Of a DNA stretch of 64,000 nt, positions 55,501 through 64,000 are shown one piece after another. Source of the stretch: Benincasa hispida (Eukaryota > Streptophyta > Magnoliopsida > Cucurbitales > Cucurbitaceae); NCBI RefSeq assembly GCF_009727055.1, contig NC_052351.1:57666379-57730378 (forward strand), in the 5' to 3' direction. The translations under genes were made by a program, and so were the position numbers. Under the pieces are notes generated by a model. The model worked only from the letters and a program-made list of their open reading frames with translations, made no database searches and was not told the origin of the DNA. Each line of letters begins with the position of its first letter. Position 1 is the first letter of the stretch.

Positions 55501-57110
55501 GATGGCTTAAGCCATGCTTCATGCTAAAAATCTGTCTTTTCACTTATGGACTAAAGAAATGAATACCGTATGTCACATACACAATTGTGTTGTTCTGTGT
55601 CCAGGATCCTCTTGCAAGAATTATCAAATATGAAGGGAGAGGAAACCTAATGCCAAATATTCCCATATTTGTAGCGAGTGTTACATCTTGATGGACAGGG
55701 ACACCAGGAGAAAATGGGATTCCAAATCCGATGAAGGCATATTTCTAGGTTACTCTACAAATAGTAGGGCCTATCATGTGTTCAATAAATGCACACGATG
55801 TGTTATGGAATCTATAAATGTTATGATTAATGATGTTTTTTATGGTTCAGCTACTATCCTTGAGGAAGAAGAAAATAACATGTTACCTGTTGTTAGTTTA
55901 AATGTACCGGACAAGTTTTCTAACTAATGCTCTAAAAGCCAAAATGAGATTAGCAAAGATGTCACTGAAGAACATGAAGTCAGTGAGAAAAAACCCTCAA
56001 GTAGGGTTCGTAAAAATCCTGCCACTAATATAATCGAAAGTTTAGAAGAATGGATCTCCACCAAGAGAAAATATAAAGTTAACTATCTTGAAATGATAAG
56101 TAACATCTGTTTTACCTCCCTTATTGAACCAAAGAATGTCAAAGAAGCGTTTGGTGATGAGTGTTGGGTGAATGCCATACAAGAAGAACTTAGTCAATTT
56201 GTGAAGAATGATATGTGTGGACTCTTGTTCCTCGTTCAAAAAATGCTAATGTTATAGGGACAAAGTGGATTTTCAAAAACAAATCTGATGAGAATGGAAA
56301 TGTCACATGGACTAAAGCTCGGTTAGTTGCTCAGAGGTTACTCACATTAAAGGAGTAGATTTTGATGAACCATTTGTCCCTGCTGCAAGGCTTGAAGCTA
56401 TTAGACTTCTTTTGAGTATCTTACATATTGAAATTCAAATTGCTTCAGATGGATGTCAAGAGTGTCTTCTTAAATTGGTATTTGAATGAAGAAGTATATG
56501 TTAAGCAGCCAAAAGGGTTTATTGATCCCCTTCACCCTAAGTATATGTACAAACTAAAAAAGGTTCTATATGGTCTTAAACAGGCATCTAGAGCTTGGTA
56601 TTAACATTTGACTCGGTTTCTTACTGAGAGTAGCTATAGTAGAGGAGGAGTTCATACAACTCTATTTGTAAAAAAATCTGACAAGAATTTTGTTATTAGT
56701 TAGATCTATGTTGATGATATTATTTTTGGTGGGATGCCTCAGAACATGGTTGACCTATTTGTAGAACAAATGAAGAAAGAGTTTGTAATGAGTATGGTAG
56801 GTGAATTGACCTACTTTCTTGGATTTCAGATCAAACCACTTAATGAAGACATTTATCTCTCAGAGTAAATATGTTAGAAACATTGTGAAAAAATATGGGC
56901 TTAAAAAGGAAAAAGTTAAATGCAATCTAGTTCCCACATTCTAAGTTGTCTAAAGATGCAGATGGAAATAATGTCGATGAAAGCCTATACAGAAGTATCA
57001 TTAGAAGTTTACCATATCTCACTTTCAGTAGACCTGATATTGCTTTTGTCATTGGAGTTCTTGCTCTGTATCAATCTTTTTCCAAATCTAGTAATCTCCT
57101 TAGTACAAAG
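55501..57110 (+). pseudogene. copia-3 integrase end and reverse transcriptase
   Basis: The integrase C-terminal block is at 55688-55927: DRDTRRKWDSKSDEGIFLGY, STNSRAYHVFNKCT. RT begins near 56050 (EEWISTKRKYKVNYLEMIS, then KEAFGDECWVNAIQEEL). A degraded core follows: [25 protein letters not shown] (56489), [19 protein letters not shown] (56547), and YVDDIIFGG (56710) directly after a TAG. ELTYFLGFQIK (56805) and RPDIAFVIGVLALYQSFSKS (57033) close it. It then breaks off at an LTR start. Confidence 0.75.
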
Positions 57111-58898
57111 TGTTGTGATTGAGGCCCTAAAGTCTCGTGTTCTGTAGTTTGTAAATAGTTTGTACGAACGCTTGTGTTGTATAATATATGATATTTTAAT
57201 TCACATCTTTTTTTTGCTTAGTTGCATGTTTTATTTTCTTTACCACATACCAATAAACTTAAAATCCCTAGTTATCTGTATGTAACTCAAGCATGTATAT
57301 GGTGACATACAAGTGGACCATGTCTTGAGTGATAACCAAAATGGTCTGTAATATATGAATATAGGAGAGAAACCTTAGATGTGACCCGCTTTGTAGAATG
57401 GTCACAAGTGTTGTGACTTGTCACAGATGGTCTGATCCCGATCATTCGTGTTGGGGACATGCTAGCGGGGGCGTCCTATACAAAGAGTTTGTATAAGACC
57501 TAACCACGAAGTGTTAACGTCTTGTTACATAACATTGTTCATGACAAAGACTTCACATCACTAGAATGACCATAGATAACATGATCTCAATCCTGAGTGA
57601 GTTGGGAACTCCTACCATTGAGGGCAATCCTTTGATTTGTATGGCTGCGAGTGGCCAGGTCGTCGATTCAAACCTACCATTTTGGGGATTCGTCTGATTT
57701 GGGAGCTGAAACTCAGCTACATAAGATGGAATTCACTCCTTCCCCGAGGCAGGGATAATTAGATAGATAGCTCCCTTAAGGGCTGATTCCAGGGCTTGAA
57801 TGATGTGGCGCCACACACCTTCTCTTGGCTCGAGAGGTGTTCACACATAGTTGGACTATGTTCTATTCTTTATTAGAGGAATCAGTGATACTTGAGGAGT
57901 GAAATATTCCGTCAATCTCTGCTTTTTTAACCCTTTTACTTGACACGAAAAAACTGTCAAGTAAGAGCTTCTTTTCATGTGTCAAGTAAGACCTTATATT
58001 ACTTGACACGAAAATCGTGTCAAGTAAAGGTTCGCGTGAAAATATCTTAAATATTCCGTCAATCTCTGCTTTTTTAACCCTTTTACTTGACACGAAAAAA
58101 CTGTCAAGTAAGAGCTTCTTTTCACGTGTCAAGTAAGACCTTATATTACTTGACACGAAAATCGTGTCAAGTAAAGGTTTGCGTGAAAATATCTTAAATA
58201 TTCCGTCAATATCTGCTTTTTTAACTCTTTTACTAGACATTTTTTTGACCAAAATCATATTATTTGACGTTTTTTCCACAGAAATGTCAAGTAATTAAAA
58301 ACTACAAGTGTCAAGTAATGTAGATTTTGTAGTAGTGTATACATATTAAATTAGATTTAATATGTGGTTATTTAATTAATATGTCGATTAATTAAATAAG
58401 GGGTTATTTAATTAAATGGTATCAAGGGTAAAAAGAGAATTACTTGGAGGTGGGGTAAATCCTTCCCCTTATATAATCATCTTTTTATCCCATTTAGGGC
58501 AAGATTTGTTTTTTGAAAAAGTTACCCTAGCCTCCACAAAAATATTTCCTCTCTACAATTCCTCTCTACAATCTCTCTACCTTTTCCTCTTTCAAGGGTT
58601 GGAGACCACTCATCCAACTATTGGAATCCTTGAGAATATCAAGGTTGTTCTTGTGGTAGCCTCAGTGATCATTGAGGATACATTCGTGTGAAGATCAAGA
58701 GGAATTTTGGGGAGCTCGGGAGTCTACAAAGTTAAGAACGGTTCTTCTCCTTTGTTTCTCCCTTCTTGAAGCATGTTGTTATACATAACGTATGTTGTTT
58801 ATCGTATTTATGTTCTGTTTAGCTTGCTATTTTGTTTCTTTAAAAATGGAAAAATCGAATGCAAGACGATCCTAATGCTTCCGCTTGGGATTCTATCC
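57111..58898 (+). repeat. Copia LTR 'F' inserted in copia-3
   Basis: It starts TGTTGTGATTGAGGCCCTAAAG and shares the GTTTGTACGAACGCTTGTG, ACATACAAGTGGACCATG and CTCCCTTAAGGGCTGATTCC-type blocks with LTR A at 18332. It is interrupted at 57905/57906 by CACTA-like repeats. From 58338 to about 58898 it resumes further on, after a loss of several hundred bases. It ends near CCGCTTGGGATTCTATCC. No target duplication is found, and the flanking RT/RNase H sequence is missing tens of codons, so the insertion or a later event removed DNA. Confidence 0.6.
57906..58337 (-). mobile_element. CACTA-like terminal fragment with 147-bp tandem repeats
   Basis: On the minus strand it starts CACTACTACAAAATCTACA (58337 downward), a CACTA-type terminus. 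Inward come about 2.4 units of a 147-bp tandem repeat (AATATTCCGTCAATCTCTGC starts at 57903 and 58050; a variant starts at 58197). Each unit holds several ACTTGACAC/GTGTCAAGT words, including a perfect 11-bp hairpin (ACTTGACACGA, loop AAA, TCGTGTCAAGT). Such subterminal words are the transposase-binding sites in CACTA elements. The other end is not visible, so it is a fragment. Confidence 0.6.
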
Positions 58899-59280
58899 CT
58901 TCAATATCATGGTTTAACAAGAAATAAAACTGCGTTTCTTTATCTACTGCAAAATCTGAATACATTACAGCAAGCAATAGTTGCACTCAATTGATGTGGA
59001 TCAAGAAAATCTAAAATAATATGATTTGCCACAGGATGCAATGACTCTTTATTATGACAATCTTAATGCGATCAATATTTCAAAGAATCTAGTTCAACAT
59101 ATTTGAACTAAATATATTGATATTCGAAATCACTTCATTTGGGATCTTGTTAAAAATAAGCAAATTTTGTTTGAATGGACTAAAGATCAACTAGTAGATA
59201 TTTTTACAAAAGCCCTAGATGCAGCCCAATTTGAGTCTTATAGAGCAAGTTTGGACCTTTGTAAAATTAATTTACAATAA
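58899..59280 (+). pseudogene. copia-3 RNase H end
   Basis: ISWFNKK, a stop, then CVSLSTAKSEYITASNSCTQ (58905-58985), YYDNLNAINISKNLVQH (59050), YIDIRNHFIWDLV (59115) and DIFTKALDAAQFESYRA (59195), closing at TAA 59278-59280. The upstream RNase H region with the first catalytic aspartate is absent, lost where LTR F joins. It belongs with the RT remnant ending at 57110. Confidence 0.75.
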
Positions 59281-59580
59281 TTAATTATTTTGTGTTGTTA
59301 TTGGCATGTTTGGGCCTTGAGTAACAAGTTCAATATTGAAAGATTTCTGGTGACCCACGATTAATCTAATGATGAGTTTAATTTAAATTTGAAATTAAGT
59401 AGGTGGAATTTATTAATTGAGGCGCTAACTTCTCTCAATGTTGGTGTTCATCCTTTTCCCCACGTCTTTCAAACTACCCATGTGCTCTGTTTTGAATATT
59501 ATATCTTCATGATGGTGAGTACTCAAAAGAAAATTGATGTTCCTGAACAGAAGATGGTTTGCTTCCATCATACTCCCTTC
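59281..59580. other. Region downstream of copia-3, no gene seen
   Basis: It would contain the polypurine tract and LTR of copia-3 if they survive, but neither is recognisable. The frame 59389-59583 has no known domain. Confidence 0.35.
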
Positions 59581-60417
59581 TAGATTACACTCTTAACCTA
59601 GAAAGAGATGTGAAGATGCTAAACAACACCTCCCTTGGCGACATTTAACATCCAACTCTCCAACTCAACCTGTATTTAAACCTAAATAGTTTCTCCATGT
59701 CATTCATCATATTTAATTATCATTCAACATATTGATTACATGACATTCATAAACACACTTCATAACTTTCTCCATTTCCTATTTTACCAAAAATCAATTT
59801 GAACACATTATCCAAAAGTGCATATATACATACAGACTATCAACAAAGTTTATGTTCATCAGAAACATTTTCACAACTACACAACCAAACCTTTACTTCA
59901 TGTCCTATGTTCCCAAAACTCATGTACATTTAATTCATGGTATGCAGTCTACCAAAACAAGGACTCTAAAAATATGTAAACCTACAATGTAGTGGGAAAC
60001 TATCGTCGTGTGGTAGTTGACAACTCAGTTTATTCCTGGAACTTGATCGCTACCTGGGGAGAGGGAGAACATAAAACATTGATAACATGAGCTAAAGCCC
60101 AGCGAATGGAAATTTAATATGAAAATAGGCTTTTTCATTTTAGAAACATCAGTGAAATTCATTAAAAAAAACATTCAGTAAATCATGAATAAAGTATGTA
60201 AGATTCAGTAACATCTCAAACAGTGCTAATCAAAGATTGGCATGATCATATTTCATAAAAAGCACAACATAAAGCATCCATGAGCTATTTACAAAAAACC
60301 ATACCAACTCTATACCCAAATAATCGGTTATGATGGTAGGTTAATATGGACTAAGACATATGGCTATGCTAGACATACCATACATCGAATATCCCCTGAG
60401 GTGGTAAACTAGAACAT
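59581..60417 (-). repeat. Fragment of the TGTGACA-type gypsy LTR
   Basis: The ACATGAGCTAAAGCCCAGCG block at 60086 followed by GAATGG corresponds to ACATGAGCTAAATAGCTTAG at 63768 and, reversed, to the block at 47508. Order and orientation indicate a minus-strand LTR fragment. It ends at about 60417 against copia LTR C. Confidence 0.45.
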
Positions 60418-62045
60418 TGTGATTGAGTAGACGATCAAGTAAGTGGGAGATATGAAGATTGTCTATCGTATAGACGATGTACTCGATCGTTTAGAAGATG
60501 AAGCCTATCGTATAGACTTTGTTACTCAATCATGTAGCAATGCGATTAACTTCGTATAGTCAACTTGTAGCTCGATCGTGTAGATTCTTAACCCTATCAC
60601 TTAGTAAAAACGCTTTTTACTTGATAGCCTTTTCCATAAGATTTTTCGAATAAATCATCTGACTAATTTTGGAAAATAATTTTCCTTTTATCTCACGGTT
60701 ACCATAAAACTTCCAATAACCTCCCACTCAAAACGATTATTAGAGAAAAAGAATTAATTATCATATAATTAATAGATTATAAATAAATATGATAACCAAC
60801 TTATCATATTATATTTATAACCTATAGTTTTAATATTTCATCATATGAAACATATAAACCATAGTTGTTTTTCTATTTTATGGTATTTAATATAAATCAT
60901 ATTTATATTAATTCCTCCAAATAATGTATCTAATACATCAAATCAATTATATCACATATAATTGAATTTACTCTTGTTAATTTGAACACTTCAAATCAAC
61001 CTAAAATATGATTCTCAACTTGAACCCATTGAGCTACTAAGGGGACCTCATGGACCTATAGCTTGAAGCTCCAACAGTACGTGAATAACTGACTAAACTC
61101 TTAAGTCACGAGATCCACCATCTGTTAACTGTTGTTCACTACACTAAAGACCGACAAATGCACTCTTCGCACTATAGATAATTTTGGTGTCTATATGACC
61201 AATCAACAATGCAATAACTCTTCAAAAATCTCTCGTAAGTACAGTTGGGCAAATTTACCATTTTGCCCTGTAGTTACATCTAACTCCTTAAGTACCACTG
61301 ATTCCTCTAATAAACAATAAGTCATAGTCCTACTATGACTGAGTCCTCTCTTCCAAAGAGAGGGTGTGGCCACTATGTTCAAGACCCAGAAACAACCTTT
61401 AAGGAAGCAATTAATCTACTTACCGCTGCTTTGGGGAAGGAGTGAATTCCGTCTTGTGTAGTTGAGTTCTCAGCTCCCCAATTAGACAAATCCCCAAAAA
61501 GGTAGGCTTGTTGAGTTGGCAATCTGGCCACTCTCACCCATACTAATAAAAGATCATCCTCATATCAAAGAGTTCCTAACTCACTCAAGATTAAGGTCAT
61601 GTCACCTATGGTCATTTTAATGAAATTTAAGTCTCAATTAGCAACATCGTTATATAAAGAGACTAATCATCTCGTGGTCCAGTCTTATACAAACTCTTTG
61701 TATAGGATACCCTCGCTCGCATTCTCCAAATGAATGGTCAAGATCAAACCATTTGTAGCACTTTACATCACTTGTAGCATCTATAAAGCGGGTCGTACCC
61801 GTAGTGTCACTAGGATAAGGTATCCCTCCTTTATCCTTATACTACAGACCATTTAGGTTATTACTTAAGGCATGATCCACCTGGATGTCTCACATACATG
61901 CTTAAGTTACATGAAATAACCATGGATCTTAGTTTATTGAATTTGAGTAAATGCAAATAAAATAACACTTATTTTATTAATAGCAATGTGTGTACTTTTT
62001 ACAAACTACGAGACCACCGGGAGAATTAGGATACCAATCCCAATA
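60418..62045 (-). repeat. Copia LTR 'C', 3' truncated
   Basis: On the minus strand it starts TATTGGGATTGGTATCCTAA (from 62045) and follows LTR B (21809) block by block: CTTAAGCATGTATGTGAGACA, GACCCGCTTTATAGA, GGTCATTTTAATG-like and the ACGATCGT/ACGATAGGC cluster at 60430-60600. It breaks off about 450 bases before the expected end. The first base pair TA instead of TG suggests an old copy. Confidence 0.65.
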
Positions 62046-62054
62046 GTACATACT

Positions 62055-62365
62055 ACAAGATGTAACATATAAGATAGCAAACCAAAAAAGCTATAATAGG
62101 CCTTTTATAGCTTTTTTTGAATGTCTTGATAGCCCATGTTATTAAAAATCTGGGACTTTTTATAGCGTTTTTTTAGAGCTATAATGAATGCTATAATAGA
62201 GTATAAAAATAGACTTATATATGTTGCTATTAAAGCATTTGATAGCATTTTTTTATTAAAGATAATATGTTTATATAACTAAAATAATTATGCTATCTTT
62301 AACCTATAATAGCCTTTTTTCAATGCTATAATATAGCATTTATAGTTATAATTGTATGTTATGAC
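62055..62365. repeat. MITE-like block of GCTATAATAG words
   Basis: Repeated GCTATAATAG, CTATTATAGC-type and TTTATAGC words occur (62088-62115, 62160-62200, 62225-62250, 62300-62345), in both orientations. This resembles the subterminal region of a small DNA transposon. Terminal repeats were not defined. Confidence 0.4.
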
Positions 62366-62381
62366 AATGTTATTTAATCTT

Positions 62382-62488
62382 GCTAACAAGAGCATAGCTC
62401 AACTGGCATAATGTTCATACTATCAACCTCGTGGTTTGAGGTTCGATTACCCCACCACACACTTTAATTACAATACCTCTTCAAAAAA
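62382..62488 (+). mobile_element. tRNA-derived SINE
   Basis: A 107-bp insertion flanked by a perfect 16-bp target duplication AATGTTATTTAATCTT (62366-62381 and 62489-62504). It has a pol III box A (TAGCTCAACTGG, 62396-62407) and box B (GGTTCGATTAC, 62440-62450), spaced as in a tRNA. After CCCCACCACAC comes a short tail ending in an A run (62483-62490). The tRNA-like head with CCTCGTGGTTTGAGG around the T arm is clear. It is short for a plant SINE, so the body may be minimal or truncated. Confidence 0.8.
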
Positions 62489-62504
62489 AATGTTATTTAA
62501 TCTT

Positions 62505-63428
62505 TAATAATTACTATTATTATTGTAAAAACCTTTTAATAGCATTTACTTTTTTGCTATATAAATGTTTCTCGAGCTTTCTCTCATGGTTACAAGATAT
62601 AACTTTTTGCTCAATACTAATTTGTAAATTAATTAGGTTTTGTTAAATTTTACTCCAAGTACTCATCTTTAATTGAAATCCACACATAAGAAATACTTCA
62701 TAGCACATTAAATACCTAATAACTTTCATTCATAATCTATTAACATTACAAAATAAAGTATTCATAATTTACTAGAATAAAATTGTTGTCCAAACGATAC
62801 AAGCTAGATAAAGCATTAACTGTAATTACCAACATAAGTTTACTCTCAAAATACACAATTCATTAGGTGTTCAAGATTATATTATCACATAGTCGAGCTG
62901 TCATCTGGTTCTATTTTGCTTTGACAATGCATCATTTCATTCATCTACATAAATATATAAATTATATATCAATATATGATTATGTGAATATCAATAATAG
63001 TGAATTAAGGAAATAAAGAAAATCTATTGACCATAATGGACAATCTCCAAATATGACAAGTAATGTTGAATATTATTCATAAGTTCACATATCATTCCAA
63101 AGTACCCAAGTACAAATAGGAGAATAAAATGGTAATCATAAGACTAACAAAGCTAAACATAATTCAACCAATATTTAACAATCTAGTTAAAATGGTTTGC
63201 ACACTTTATAAGCATGACTAATACACATAATATTTTTGAGACACTAGTTATACTTCAAATTCACGAGTAATTAGTTCAATTTGATATTGAGTATTTAGGC
63301 ATTCATTCAACTATATCCTATGTTACTTTGATATGGAACAAGGAGAAAAAGAAGTAAAAAAAATGTTGGATGACATTGACATAAATAAAGGTCTAACTAA
63401 ACAAAGAAATGGGGATTCAAGTCTAGAT
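62505..63428. other. AT-rich DNA without recognisable features
   Basis: No open frame of note, no repeat and no RNA gene recognised. Confidence 0.45.
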
Positions 63429-64000
63429 TGTCACACCCCCTCCCGAGCTCGCCTCTTGAACTCGAAAGGAGGCGTGAGGACGACAGATACCACTATTTTA
63501 TGATACCTATTTCCCATTTGAGCCTTTTGCACTCAATAACCTCTAAGCCAAGGATATAAAAAAATAACTTTTTGACTAAACTCATTTTATTACAAACAGT
63601 ACAACGTTTATACAACTTTCAGGCTTAACTATAAAGTTTACATCAACAACTCTAAATCTGAAAGTGTGGCTGTGGATGTGGCAGACCTTGACTTATCAGC
63701 ATCCTAGAACTCCTCAATCTCTGCGACCTGGGGGGGGGGGGTGGGAGAAGAAAACAAAATATGGAAAACATGAGCTAAATAGCTTAGTGAGTGGCAGTTT
63801 TATATGAAAATAGGTTTGATTTCAGAAATTCACTTTTGGGAAAACAATTCCAGAATCAAACAAGTATCACATAATAGAATGTAACCTCCCAACCTGTTAG
63901 TTGGATATCCCTGACATGATCATGTATTTTCCTCGGGTATTCTCCATAAATAACCCACAATGACTAACATGGACACAATCTCAGCACCTTATAACCCGCC
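63429..64000 (-). repeat. End of a gypsy LTR, running off the window
   Basis: On the plus strand it opens TGTCACACCCCCTCCCGAGC, the reverse complement of the LTR end at 47949. The run of G at 63731-63740 and the GAGCTAAATAGCTTAGTGAG block at 63772 match the same family. Probably minus-strand, with the start beyond 64000. Confidence 0.55.

Larger units (their letters stand above)
54096..59280 (+). mobile_element. SIRE-like Ty1/copia ruin (copia-3), interrupted
   Basis: Plus-strand order: end of gag, protease, integrase, RT with YVDD, then a foreign LTR (57111-58898), then the end of RNase H. It is heavily decayed, with stops throughout. The left end coincides with the CACTA terminus. The SIRE assignment is from the protease (DWFFDSGSSRHMT) and integrase style. 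The LTRs are not present. Confidence 0.7.

Noticed and set aside
57863..58279. 138-codon minus-strand frame with repeated SSKRVKKAEIDGIFKIFSR peptides
   Set aside because: The frame follows the 147-bp tandem repeat, which is a multiple of three; no start context or known domain. It is an effect of the repeat, not a gene.

Overview
This is a repeat-dominated stretch of plant nuclear DNA. I find no intact host gene in it. The evidence for a plant is direct: remains of Ty1/copia and Ty3/gypsy (Athila/Tat-like) retrotransposons, primer-binding sites matching plant tRNA-Asp and initiator tRNA-Met, CACTA-type transposon ends, a tRNA-derived SINE, and a pseudo-exon of an auxin response factor. The base composition is AT-rich. 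A eudicot, perhaps a cucurbit, is my impression only.

Layout. 1-1509: an inverted repeat around a 25-N gap, probably an assembly fault. 2690-14617: a nest four insertions deep. Gypsy LTR J contains LTR H, which contains a complete but pol-less gypsy element (4041-12284, target duplication CCTAG), which contains a solo LTR in the opposite orientation (6642-7970, target duplication GGTAA). 14618-20451: a decayed copia element with gag, protease, integrase, RT and RNase H remains and a 3' LTR. 20.9-24.0 kb: palindromic repeats and a short open frame split by a solo copia LTR (target duplication GGTAC). 24.9-33.1 kb: a series of copia LTRs, one followed by a primer-binding site. 32768-41328: a 4183-bp segment present twice, the second copy starting right after a single N, most likely two overlapping contigs that were not merged. 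It carries the 3' half of a second copia (Ale/Ivana-like). 42.4-49.0 kb: the 3' half of a second Athila-like gypsy element, its LTR split by another LTR. 49.3-50.6 kb: a 393-bp tandem duplication and a copia leader/LTR. 50.6-54.1 kb: a CACTA-like composite carrying the auxin-response-factor exon. 54.1-59.3 kb: a SIRE-like copia ruin, interrupted by a copia LTR that itself contains a CACTA end. 59.6-64 kb: LTR fragments, a MITE-like block and a SINE with a 16-bp target duplication.

Almost nothing here is likely to make a working protein: every retroelement frame carries stops or frameshifts. The most interesting non-coding signal is a hairpin at the first bases of the Athila-like LTRs. Its AGAAAT loop is constant in all but one copy, and its stem changes in compensating pairs between LTR subfamilies. 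Second is the captured, splice-site-flanked auxin response factor exon. Third is an assembly pattern: two single-N joins are each flanked by repeated sequence, so the window is probably several kilobases longer than the real locus at 37 kb.
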